DNA from: an uncultured Collinsella sp.
Lineage (GTDB): Bacteria; Actinomycetota; Coriobacteriia; Coriobacteriales; Coriobacteriaceae
Length of the DNA stretch: 47,390 bases
NCBI GenBank assembly: GCA_900545165.1
Contig: UQYA01000005.1
Span: 1 to 47,390, forward strand
Direction: 5' to 3'
Made by a program: the position numbers and the translations under genes. This document shows, piece by piece, positions 18,945 through 26,156 of this stretch. The notes under the pieces were generated by a model. That model worked only from the letters and a program-made list of their open reading frames with translations. It made no database searches and was not told the origin of the DNA. Position 1 is the first letter of the stretch. Each line of letters opens with the position of its first letter.

Positions 18945-19823
18945 ATGGCCGAACGCAACTATCTGAGTATCGGCCAAGTCGTCAACCTACTTCGAGGCGC
19001 ATACCCCGATCTTTCGAACTCAAAAATTAGATTTCTAGAGGATGAGGGGCTCATTACCCCTCATCGTACGCCTAAGGGATACCGTCAGTACTCCAAGGAG
19101 GACGTTGATCGCCTGGAGGTCATTCTGCACTTGCAGAAGACTCGCTACATGCCGCTCAACGTGATTAAGCAGCGCTTGGAAAACGCCACGGACCTGTCAA
19201 CGCTCGCCTACGAGGTGGGCTTGCTGTCCGATGTTCCGCTCAAGACGGAGCCCAAGGAGACTAAGCAAAAGCTGCATCCCATCGAGACCATTCCCGATAT
19301 GCTGGGCGTCGAGATTTCGTTTATCCGCTCGCTCGCCGAGAACGACCTCATTCGCATCATCAAGAGCCCGCAGAATCGTGAGCTCGTCGATGGTCGCGAT
19401 TTTCCGATCATCCGCTACTGCTCCGAGCTGTCACGCTTCCATATCGAGCCGCGCAACCTGCGTCAGTACGTGTCTTCCGCCAACCGCGAGTCCTCGATGT
19501 TTGAGCAGGTGCTCGTGAGCATGCTCGGAATGGATACCTCCGATGACGAGCGCGACGCCAAGCTCGAGCGTGCGTTTAAGAAGCTTCACGACCTGACGGA
19601 GGGCGTGCACACCGCGCTGCTCAAGAACCGCGTTTTTGAGTCGCTCAACGCCGTGGTCGAGGACGCCGACATCGATGCACTCGATGAGGAAATCACTCGC
19701 TCCGAGTCCACCAAGGCCAAAAACGAAGAGACAGCCGCGCCGGCTTCGCACGAGGATTCTCTCGTAAAGCCGCTCAAGGTCGTCGCCCCTTCGCAATCCG
19801 GCACCGCCACCGCGGGCAAATAA
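18945..19823 (+). CDS. MerR-family regulator, FtsR-like
   Basis: The 292-aa protein begins with a MerR winged helix (YLSIGQVVNLL, KIRFLEDEGLITP, GYRQYSKEDVDRL). A second domain follows near residues 110-170 and then an acidic C-terminal tail. The size, two-part architecture and position directly after a GarA-like FHA gene match Rv1828 and corynebacterial FtsR, which controls ftsZ. No effector-binding cysteines typical of metal sensors are obvious. The target genes here are not known. Function by analogy is inference; family membership is clear. Confidence 0.87.
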   Translation: MAERNYLSIGQVVNLLRGAYPDLSNSKIRFLEDEGLITPHRTPKGYRQYSKEDVDRLEVILHLQKTRYMPLNVIKQRLENATDLSTLAYEVGLLSDVPLKTEPKETKQKLHPIETIPDMLGVEISFIRSLAENDLIRIIKSPQNRELVDGRDFPIIRYCSELSRFHIEPRNLRQYVSSANRESSMFEQVLVSMLGMDTSDDERDAKLERAFKKLHDLTEGVHTALLKNRVFESLNAVVEDADIDALDEEITRSESTKAKNEETAAPASHEDSLVKPLKVVAPSQSGTATAGK

Positions 19824-19863
19824 CCGCTGCCGCTTATCCGGCAACCCATTGAAAGGTCATGCA

Positions 19864-20394
19864 ATGTACGACTTCGAATCTCAAATCGTCGACATCCCCG
19901 ACTATCCCGAGCCCGGAGTCATCTTTAAAGACATCACGCCGCTCTTTGGCAATCCCGAGGCGCTCAAAGCCATGACCGATGCCCTCGCCGATCACTTTGC
20001 CGGCATGGGAATCACCAAGGTCGTGGGTCCCGAGGCTCGCGGCTTTATGGTTGGCGTACCGGTGGCTGTAGCCCTTGGAGCTGGCTTTGTTCCCGCACGT
20101 AAACCGGGCAAGCTGCCGCGCGAGACCGTAAGCCAGAGCTATGAGCTCGAGTACGGCACCGATTCAATTGAGATCCATGCCGACGCTATCAGCTCTAAAG
20201 ATACCGTGTTGATTCTGGACGACTTAGTCGCGACGGGCGGAACCGTCGAAGCAACAGGTAAACTGGTGCGAGATATGGGCGCAAAGCTTGTCGGTTACGG
20301 TTGTATCCTTGAGCTTGCGTTTCTCAACCCGCGCGAGAAGCTCACGCCGTCTGATGACGATGTGGAGCTCTTTAGCCTGGTGACGGTGGACTAG
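19864..20394 (+). CDS. apt: Adenine phosphoribosyltransferase
   Basis: Apt salvages adenine to AMP using PRPP. The 176-aa protein starts with DIPDYPEPGVIFKDITPLF and contains the PRPP-binding motif VLILDDLVATGGT near residues 117-129. The ATG at 19864 follows GAAAGG by 7 nt; a TTG five codons earlier is less likely. It is preceded by the MerR gene (40 bp) and followed by the NlpC/P60 gene (32 bp), all co-directional. Confidence 0.96.
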   Translation: MYDFESQIVDIPDYPEPGVIFKDITPLFGNPEALKAMTDALADHFAGMGITKVVGPEARGFMVGVPVAVALGAGFVPARKPGKLPRETVSQSYELEYGTDSIEIHADAISSKDTVLILDDLVATGGTVEATGKLVRDMGAKLVGYGCILELAFLNPREKLTPSDDDVELFSLVTVD

Positions 20395-20426
20395 CCGTTA
20401 CCCTTAGTTATTGGAAAGGAAGCTAC

Positions 20427-21542
20427 ATGCGCACAGCAAACACGCACAAAAACATGGCACGCTGCGCTGCTACGGCAACCCTCGCTTGTGTTTTGGGCTT
20501 GGGCCTCGCGGCTCCTGCCTACGCCGATACCGCATCCGACCTTGCCGCTGCTCGTACGAAGCTCGAGCAGATCGGCACCCAAACCCAGCAGATTTACGAT
20601 GAGCTCGCCACGCAGACGCAGGCGCTCGATCAGACTGCCGGCGAGATCACGCAAAAGCAGCAGGAGATCGCCGATGGTCAGGCCAAGCTCTCGACCTATG
20701 TCGCCGGCGAGTACAAAACCGGCGGTCTGAGCCTGCTTCAGGTTCTAACGGGTGTCGATGACCTGAGCGATATGCTCAACCGTCTGTTCTACTACGGTAA
20801 AGTTTCCGATAAGCAAGCTCAGACCATTCAAGAGGTCAAGGAGCTTAAGCAGCAGCTCACCGATAAGCAGGCCGAGCAGGAGAAGAACGTCGCCGCCACG
20901 CAAAAGAAGGTCGACGAGCTTAACGCCCAGCAGGCTGAAGCCCAGAACGTCGTAAATTCACTGGATTCGCAGCTGCAGGCCGAGCTTGCCGCCGAGGCCG
21001 AGGCCAACGCCGCGCTGCAGGCCGGCATCAACGCCAGCACCGCCGAGAAGGCCACGGTGAGCAACGAGACTGCCGGTACGACCGAGAACACCAACAACGG
21101 TGGCCAGACCAGCAATAATAACAACAACCAGGGCGGCAACACTCCGGCTCCTACGCCGGCACCTGCTCCGACGCCGCAGCCCTCCACACCTGCTCCGGCT
21201 CCGAGCCAGTCCGTCGACGGCGGTTCTGTTGTATCGCGTGCATACAGTAAGCTTGGTTGCGCTTATTCCTGGGGCGGAATTGGCCCGAACAGCTTCGACT
21301 GCTCTGGTTTTGTTAGCTATTGCCTCACTGGTCGCTATTGCCGCCTGGGCACCACGGGTACCTTTATGGGCTGGACGCGTGTGTCCGATCCGCAGCCCGG
21401 TGACGTTGTTGTCAACTCGTACCACACCGGCATTTACATCGGTGGTGGTCAGATGATTCATGCTTCCGACTACAACACGGGTGTTATCATCAGCTCCGTT
21501 GCCGCCGGCATGAACAACAACTACATTTTCGTGCGCTACTAA
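20427..21542 (+). CDS. Secreted NlpC/P60 peptidoglycan hydrolase, PcsB/RipA-like
   Basis: The protein has a Sec signal peptide with a likely cut after AYA33. A long coiled coil (about residues 35-205) rich in Gln, Glu and Ala follows. An Asn/Gly/Thr then Pro/Ala-rich linker (about 210-262) leads to a C-terminal NlpC/P60 domain. The catalytic Cys292 is in DCSGF; the His is in SYHTGIYIG. Enzymes of this build cleave peptide stems of peptidoglycan, often during division, with the coiled coil holding them inactive until bound to partners such as FtsEX. No FtsEX genes are in the window. A strong terminator follows. Confidence 0.92.
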   Translation: MRTANTHKNMARCAATATLACVLGLGLAAPAYADTASDLAAARTKLEQIGTQTQQIYDELATQTQALDQTAGEITQKQQEIADGQAKLSTYVAGEYKTGGLSLLQVLTGVDDLSDMLNRLFYYGKVSDKQAQTIQEVKELKQQLTDKQAEQEKNVAATQKKVDELNAQQAEAQNVVNSLDSQLQAELAAEAEANAALQAGINASTAEKATVSNETAGTTENTNNGGQTSNNNNNQGGNTPAPTPAPAPTPQPSTPAPAPSQSVDGGSVVSRAYSKLGCAYSWGGIGPNSFDCSGFVSYCLTGRYCRLGTTGTFMGWTRVSDPQPGDVVVNSYHTGIYIGGGQMIHASDYNTGVIISSVAAGMNNNYIFVRY

Positions 21543-21555
21543 GTATTCAGATAAA

Positions 21556-21604
21556 GCAAAAGAATGGACCTCGTGGCTTTGAGTCATGGGGTCCATTCTT
21601 TTGC
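21556..21604. terminator. Terminator of the NlpC/P60 operon
   Basis: A perfect 15-bp stem (21556-21570 with 21590-21604) closes a 19-nt loop. The left arm is A-rich and the right arm contains TTCTTTT, so it could work in both directions. Confidence 0.8.
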
Positions 21605-21616
21605 CTTTCGTGCAGT

Positions 21617-21647
21617 CCGCTATCTAGTTTTGAATACTAGATAGCGG
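21617..21647. promoter_or_regulatory. Operator-like palindrome upstream of degV
   Basis: Perfect 11-bp arms (21617-21627 and 21637-21647) flank a 9-bp A/T-rich centre. The inner 25 bp (21621-21645) are repeated with 22/25 identity at 23293-23317, in the promoter of the DUF1836 regulator. The palindrome ends where the -35 box of degV would lie, which suits an activator site; that is inference. Confidence 0.65.
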
Positions 21648-21669
21648 CCCAATCGGTCTGCAAGATGGC

Positions 21670-21675
21670 TATAAT
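21670..21675 (+). promoter_or_regulatory. -10 element of degV
   Basis: A perfect TATAAT lies 30 bp before the degV ATG. The -35 position at 17-bp spacing (21647-21652, GCCCAA) shows no match to consensus, which hints that an activator is needed. Confidence 0.6.
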
Positions 21676-21704
21676 TGAATGGGAACGATTAGAAAGGACC
21701 CTCT

Positions 21705-22571
21705 ATGAGCTGGGCACTTATCTCCGATTCAAGCTGCAACCTCCGCGATTGGCAACCGACCGCGCCCCATACCACCTTTGCATTTGCGCCCCTCAAAATT
21801 CGAGTGGGGGAGCATGAATTCGTCGATGACCTTTCGCTCGATGTTCATGAGCTCAACTGCGCTGTTATGGCGGAGACGAACGCTTCTTCGAGCGCTTGTC
21901 CCAGCGTAGGGGAGTGGGCCGAGCTCTTCAAATTGGCAGACATGACCATCTGCATGCCGATCTCTGAGGGCGTGTCGGGCAGCTACAACGCGGCAGCCAC
22001 GGCTCGCGATATGGTTCTTGCCGAGGAGCCCGACCGACAGATTCATCTAGTCAATTCACGCGCAGCTGGCGGCAAAATGGACCTCATTTTCTTGCTGTTC
22101 GACCGCTATCTTGCAAGCAATCCGAATGTCTCATTCGAGGATGCCTGCGCATACTTCGATAGCCTTGAACAGAACAGCAAAATCCTCTTCAGTTTGTGCA
22201 ATTACGAAAACCTCGCCAAAGCCGGACGTATCCCTAAGGCAGCCGGCGTCATTGCCAACAAGCTCAATATCCGCATTTTGGGCACGGCGAGTGAGGCCGG
22301 TAAAATCGAACTCGTCGGGCACACGCGTGGCGAAAAGAAGATGCTCAACAAGATCATCGACACTATGGAAGCCGAGGGCTTTACGGGCGGTGAGGTCATC
22401 ATCGATCACGTTGAGAACGAAGCTGGAGCACAGGCGCTTACTGACCGCATAGTCGAACATTGGCCCGGCTCCAAGACCATCATCATGCCCTGCAACGGCC
22501 TGGATTCCTATTACGCCGAGATGCATGGCCTCATCATCGGCTACGGCATGGGCCTAGCTTCGGGCAAATAA
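21705..22571 (+). CDS. DegV family fatty-acid-binding protein (FakB-like)
   Basis: DegV proteins bind a fatty acid in a central pocket, and in Gram-positives FakB members present it to the kinase FakA for phosphorylation. The 288-aa protein begins with SWALISDSSCNL and has MPISEGVSGSYNAA near residue 87 and GRIPKAAGVIANKLNIRI near 168, all characteristic. No fakA is in the window, though plsC and plsY, which use acyl groups, are. It is monocistronic, with a terminator on both sides. The RBS GAAAGGA lies 8-9 nt before the ATG. Confidence 0.9.
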   Translation: MSWALISDSSCNLRDWQPTAPHTTFAFAPLKIRVGEHEFVDDLSLDVHELNCAVMAETNASSSACPSVGEWAELFKLADMTICMPISEGVSGSYNAAATARDMVLAEEPDRQIHLVNSRAAGGKMDLIFLLFDRYLASNPNVSFEDACAYFDSLEQNSKILFSLCNYENLAKAGRIPKAAGVIANKLNIRILGTASEAGKIELVGHTRGEKKMLNKIIDTMEAEGFTGGEVIIDHVENEAGAQALTDRIVEHWPGSKTIIMPCNGLDSYYAEMHGLIIGYGMGLASGK

Positions 22572-22588
22572 AGTCCAACCAGCAAAAT

Positions 22589-22633
22589 ACGGGCGGGACA
22601 AAGCGACAGATGGCTCTTTGTCCCGCCCGTTTT
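22589..22633 (+). terminator. Terminator of degV
   Basis: A perfect 15-bp GC-rich stem (22589-22603 with 22616-22630) closes a 12-nt loop and is followed by a short T run on the plus strand. It lies between degV and the convergent DUF1836 gene. Confidence 0.82.
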
Positions 22634-22642
22634 ATACGTCGG

Positions 22643-23254
22643 CTAGCTATTAAACCCGTTGAACTTGAGATAGCTCATCAAGTATGCCTTCGAAACAAAG
22701 GATGAAACCGCGCTGCGCACAAGCAGCGACTCACGCGTTACCTGATGCGCCGTATCGGGAACCGGCGTCTGCTCGACAGAAAACGCCGAACGAATCGATG
22801 CCTCGAGCTGATCGACCACATAGTCGAAGGCCGTCGGGGCATCGTAGCTCAAACGCTGAATGTTAAAGAGCGCCTGCACCGCAGCAATAGGTAGCACCTG
22901 CTTAAAGATGCAGATAGCGATCAGGCGGGCAATCTGCTCGCGGCCATATTGCTTTTTGACCGGAGCAGGCACCAGGCCAACCTTTACATAGTTATTGATC
23001 ATCGATGGCGTAATGATAGGCTGCTCAACGCAAAGGGACAGCGGCTCCATCCACAGCGCAACATACTCAATAACCTGGTCGCGGTAGAGCGTCACATTGG
23101 GCAACTGGTTATAGCGCGGCAGACTCAACGTATTGAGTTTGCGCACGATATCGGACTGAATAAATGCATCGGGCAGCACAGTGGGCTGAATATCCTCAGG
23201 CTTAATGCTGACCGACGAATCAGACATCGGAATAACGTGTTTAACGTGGTTCAT
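22643..23254 (-). CDS. DUF1836 protein, MerR-like DNA-binding regulator
   Basis: The 203-aa protein matches DUF1836. A helix-turn-helix-like region near residues 68-130 contains ITPSMINNYVKVGLVP and YGREQIARLIAICIFK, resembling a MerR winged helix. The C-terminal half is helical with no known ligand-binding motif. ATG 23254 is chosen because GGAGG lies 6 nt upstream; the frame is open for 30 codons more. It is flanked by two hairpins that share GGCGGGAC. A 25-bp site in its promoter is repeated upstream of degV, pointing to autoregulation and control of degV. The base composition looks less GC-rich than the neighbouring operons. Confidence 0.82.
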   Translation of the reverse strand: MNHVKHVIPMSDSSVSIKPEDIQPTVLPDAFIQSDIVRKLNTLSLPRYNQLPNVTLYRDQVIEYVALWMEPLSLCVEQPIITPSMINNYVKVGLVPAPVKKQYGREQIARLIAICIFKQVLPIAAVQALFNIQRLSYDAPTAFDYVVDQLEASIRSAFSVEQTPVPDTAHQVTRESLLVRSAVSSFVSKAYLMSYLKFNGFNS

Positions 23255-23278
23255 AAAGGTCCTCCGTTCATTGTCTAT

Positions 23279-23317
23279 ATTGTATTCTACGTTATCTAGT
23301 TTTGCATACCACATAGC
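23279..23317 (-). promoter_or_regulatory. Promoter and operator-like site of the DUF1836 gene
   Basis: On the minus strand a -10 element TACAAT (23279-23284) lies 18-25 bp before the start. The 25-bp site at 23293-23317 covers the -35 position (ATGCAA, weak). It is the near-copy of the palindrome upstream of degV, so binding here would be expected to repress. Confidence 0.6.
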
Positions 23318-23327
23318 CGGCAAGAAT

Positions 23328-23363
23328 ATGGCGGGACAGCGCACTGATGCATCGTCCCGCCAT
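23328..23363 (-). terminator. Hairpin after trxB, probable terminator
   Basis: A perfect 10-bp stem (23328-23337 with 23354-23363) lies downstream of the trxB stop on the minus strand. The following bases are A/T-rich but lack a clean T run. It shares GGCGGGAC with the degV terminator. Confidence 0.55.
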
Positions 23364-23406
23364 TTAGTTAATAGATAACAACCTTACATAAGATATATTA
23401 TCGTAC

Positions 23407-24345
23407 TTATCCACGGAGAAACGCGTATACGCTCGTTGCCGCTATGGCTCCATCAGAAACGGCAGTCACAACCTGGCGTAAACGCTTGGAACGGATGTCG
23501 CCAGCGGCAAATAGACCTGGCGTGCGGGTCGCCATGGAATCATCAGTAACAATACCGCCGTCCGGCGCCAGATCGACTAGATGCTCAACGAGCTCGGAAT
23601 GGGGCTGCGTTCCGGTAAAGACAAAGATACCAAACGAGCCAGGGACAAATGACTCGGTGTGAGTTTCCCCGGATGCATTGTCCTTAAAGGTAATCGTCGT
23701 TGGCATGGCTTCGCCCGAGAGCTCGACAATACTAGTTTGGTACCTAACTGAAATATTATCTTTTGCAAGAACTTTTTGAACCACACCATCGGGGGCACGG
23801 AACTGATCGCGGCGCAAAACGATGGTCACGCTGCTGGCGATTTCTGACAAGAACAGAGCTTCCTCGCAGGCAGCATTGCCGCCGCCGATGACAAAAACCT
23901 GCTTGCCGCGAAAGAACATGCCGTCGCACGTCGCGCAATACGAAACGCCGCGACCGCGATACGCATCCTCGCCAACAAAACCAGCAGATCGCGGCGTGGC
24001 ACCCATGCAAGCGATAACGCTCGAGGCCGACGTATCGCCCAAATCGTGATGCACCGTAAACAGCGCTGCATCGGCATCGTAATCGATACCCGTAACCATG
24101 CTCCATGTAACCTGTGCTCCCAGGCCCTCTGCATGCTGCTGAAAACGCTCACCGAGTTCGGCGCCACTCAAGAGCGGAATGCCCGGATAGTTCTCGACTT
24201 CATTGGTCGTGGCGATCTGCCCTCCCGACATGCCCTGTTCAATCACGGTCGTCGTTAGGTTGGAGCGCGCCGCATAAATGGCCGCAGCATAGCCCGCAGG
24301 GCCGCCACCGATAATCGCAACATCGATCGGCTGATGGGTAGTCAT
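23407..24345 (-). CDS. trxB: Thioredoxin reductase
   Basis: TrxB moves electrons from NADPH through FAD to thioredoxin. The 312-aa protein has the FAD motif GGGPAGYAAAIYAARS near residue 13, the redox-active CATC near 137, the NADPH motif GGGNAACEEA near 155, and the terminal AAGDIRSK. ATG 24345 follows CAGGAGG by 8 nt; the open frame upstream is not supported. It is monocistronic and divergent from the glycosyltransferase gene across a 117-bp gap. Confidence 0.95.
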   Translation of the reverse strand: MTTHQPIDVAIIGGGPAGYAAAIYAARSNLTTTVIEQGMSGGQIATTNEVENYPGIPLLSGAELGERFQQHAEGLGAQVTWSMVTGIDYDADAALFTVHHDLGDTSASSVIACMGATPRSAGFVGEDAYRGRGVSYCATCDGMFFRGKQVFVIGGGNAACEEALFLSEIASSVTIVLRRDQFRAPDGVVQKVLAKDNISVRYQTSIVELSGEAMPTTITFKDNASGETHTESFVPGSFGIFVFTGTQPHSELVEHLVDLAPDGGIVTDDSMATRTPGLFAAGDIRSKRLRQVVTAVSDGAIAATSVYAFLRG

Positions 24346-24462
24346 GAAGAGACCTCCTGTCGAAAGATTGGCGTTCTTTGCGCTCATACCCAAATTTACG
24401 TGAACATGACACTCATGCACTACAATGATAAATCGCGTAACAAAGCTGAAGGGGAGTTATCG

Positions 24463-25764
24463 ATGGATCAAACGCAGATGAGCAATAGCGCTCCCCTGCC
24501 CATGCAAGCCACTCCCCAACCGGAGCAAATGACCGTTTCACCTGCACAAAAACCCCTAGTAACCATTGTGCACGCATCGGTTGGATCGGGCCACAAAGCC
24601 GCCGCCAACGCGATTGCACAAGCATTTGATCTTATCCGCGGCACCAAGGGAATCCCTGAGGATATTGAAATTGAAGTGCTCGATATCCTTGATTTTGGAC
24701 GCATCAGGTTCGATGGTAATAAAACAGCAGCGTCGTTTACCGGCGCCACGCGTCCCATTTACGACCTGACCTGGCGATATACGCTTACAGGACATCTGCT
24801 CTGGGGCGGCGGCACAGCATGGTCACGAATTATGTTCCCCGCCTTCAACGAATACGTCCGGACCCGCAGGCCCATAGCCGTGGTCGCAACACACATTACG
24901 GCGGCCAACGTCGCTGTGGGCGCCCGCGTCATCACGGGTATCGATTACCCGGTCATCTGCGTGCCGACCGATTACGAAGTCGAAGGCTTTTGGCCCCACA
25001 AGGACACCGACCTGTTCTGCGTGGCCAACGAGTTTATGGCCGAAACGCTGCGCCCGCGCAAGGTTCCCGAGTCAAAGATCCGCATAACGGGCATCCCCAT
25101 CCGAGCCGGTTTCGATTCAGATTACAAACGCGAAGATGAGCTTAGCAAGTTCAATCTCCCCATAGACAAAACCGTCGTATTGGTGATGGCCGGCGCCAGT
25201 TTGCCCCAACCATACGTGCGTTTCCGCGCCGCGATGGACCACACGCTCCCCTTCTTACGCAGCTTTGAGGACATGCACTTTGTCTTTTTACCGGGCAAGG
25301 ATAAGGAATACGCCACCCGACTCAAGACGCTCTTCGACGCCATGAAGCTCGATAACGTCACGGTTCTGGACTACGTGGACGACATGGCGGCCCTCATGCA
25401 CGGCTGCGACCTGGCAATCCTCAAATCGGGCGGACTCACGGTCACCGAGTGCCTATGCGCACATCTGCCGATGATCCTGCTGGGCAAATCATACGGTCAA
25501 GAAAAGGCCAACACCACGATGCTCACCGGCATGGGCGCCAGCATGCATGTCACCACCGCACGAGAACTCATCGTAACCCTTCGTCACTTACACGACCATC
25601 CCGAATCACTCAAAGCCCTACTCATCAACGGCGAAGTACTACGCCGTCCACGCGCAGCGGAGGACATCGCCATCGCAACCATGGAGCTCGTAGGCAAACC
25701 CCAAAAGCGCAAACGAGCCTTCTGCCGCTTCTACTGGGGCGGAAAACCCGCGCACATCCGCTAG
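24463..25764 (+). CDS. MGDG-synthase/UgtP-like glycosyltransferase (GT28)
   Basis: The 433-aa protein resembles the processive diacylglycerol glycosyltransferases and MurG. The N-terminal domain has VHASVGSGHKAAANAIAQAF near residues 33-52 (the GxGHxxAA motif). The C-terminal domain has LKSGGLTVTECLC and GQEKANTTML, which bind the UDP-sugar. Such enzymes make glycolipids on the inner leaflet; the sugar donor and product here are not known. ATG 24463 follows AAGGGGAG; the frame is open 43 codons upstream. TACAAT at 24421-24426 is a possible -10. The tail is basic and rich in Arg and Lys. Confidence 0.88.
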   Translation: MDQTQMSNSAPLPMQATPQPEQMTVSPAQKPLVTIVHASVGSGHKAAANAIAQAFDLIRGTKGIPEDIEIEVLDILDFGRIRFDGNKTAASFTGATRPIYDLTWRYTLTGHLLWGGGTAWSRIMFPAFNEYVRTRRPIAVVATHITAANVAVGARVITGIDYPVICVPTDYEVEGFWPHKDTDLFCVANEFMAETLRPRKVPESKIRITGIPIRAGFDSDYKREDELSKFNLPIDKTVVLVMAGASLPQPYVRFRAAMDHTLPFLRSFEDMHFVFLPGKDKEYATRLKTLFDAMKLDNVTVLDYVDDMAALMHGCDLAILKSGGLTVTECLCAHLPMILLGKSYGQEKANTTMLTGMGASMHVTTARELIVTLRHLHDHPESLKALLINGEVLRRPRAAEDIAIATMELVGKPQKRKRAFCRFYWGGKPAHIR

Positions 25765-25775
25765 TCGAATGTCCG

Positions 25776-25877
25776 CCGCTCTGTCGGAGCCGCCCTTATA
25801 TCGTTCCATGCTCAAACATTCTCGCTTCGCTGCGAAACTGCGCGTGGAACGATATAAGGGCGGCTCCGACAGAGCGG
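25776..25877 (+). repeat. Palindromic element, copy 1
   Basis: A 102-bp near-perfect palindrome: 35-nt arms (25776-25810 and 25843-25877) with a single mismatch and a 32-nt loop. The inner 60 bp (25797-25856) form a core shared with copy 2. The outer 21 bp on each side are perfectly complementary to each other but unrelated to copy 2. The loop contains CTCAAACATTCTCGC. It follows the glycosyltransferase stop by 11 bp and lacks a T run. Confidence 0.9.
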
Positions 25878-25955
25878 CTGCGTTTACTTACTAGCAGCTA
25901 CTTCGGTATCCCCTCCATTAGAACCTGCAAAGGTAAAACAGGAAAATATAAATAA

Positions 25956-26004
25956 AGTAAGTCGATGCGACAAAGGAGGCGTCCCTTTATCGCATCGACT
26001 TACT
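25956..26004. repeat. Hairpin between the two palindromic elements
   Basis: Perfect 15-bp arms (25956-25970 and 25990-26004) enclose a 19-nt segment that can pair further (AAAGG with CCTTT). Its sequence is unrelated to the flanking elements. The rest of the 392-bp intergenic stretch 25765-26156 shows no gene that I can support. Confidence 0.75.
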
Positions 26005-26037
26005 AGAAAAGTAAATATTGTTTCAAGCGATTTGCCG

Positions 26038-26140
26038 CCCGCCCGGGGCTTACCTATATCGTTCCACGCGCAGTTTCGCAGCGAGCGAAGCGACGCGAGA
26101 ATGTTTGAGCATGGAATGATATAGGTAAGCCCCGGGCGGG
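26038..26140 (-). repeat. Palindromic element, copy 2 (inverted)
   Basis: A 103-bp palindrome with 31-nt arms and two mismatches. The inner 69 bp (26055-26123) are the reverse complement of the copy 1 core, except for a 9-nt longer run of CGCT-like units in the loop and one arm substitution. The outer 17 bp on each side form a perfect inverted repeat of their own. It lies 16 bp from the dut stop. Confidence 0.9.
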
Positions 26141-26156
26141 AGGGATACGAGCGCCC

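Noticed and set aside
22684..23299. Short plus-strand frames opposite the DUF1836 gene.
   Set aside because: The minus-strand protein matches a known family with a good RBS. The plus-strand frames have none.
23381..23408. Sequence with a CATAA...TATATTAT core resembling a chromosome dimer resolution (dif) site near the strand switch.
   Set aside because: By eye only 16 of 28 positions match E. coli dif, all in the A/T-rich core, and the right arm is poor. The strand switch alone does not prove a terminus. A cumulative GC-skew plot and XerCD motif scan would decide.
25449..25955. 168-aa open frame running from the glycosyltransferase gene into the intergenic region.
   Set aside because: It is out of frame inside a real gene, then crosses palindrome copy 1. 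It has no ribosome binding site and a low-complexity Arg/Ser-rich product.
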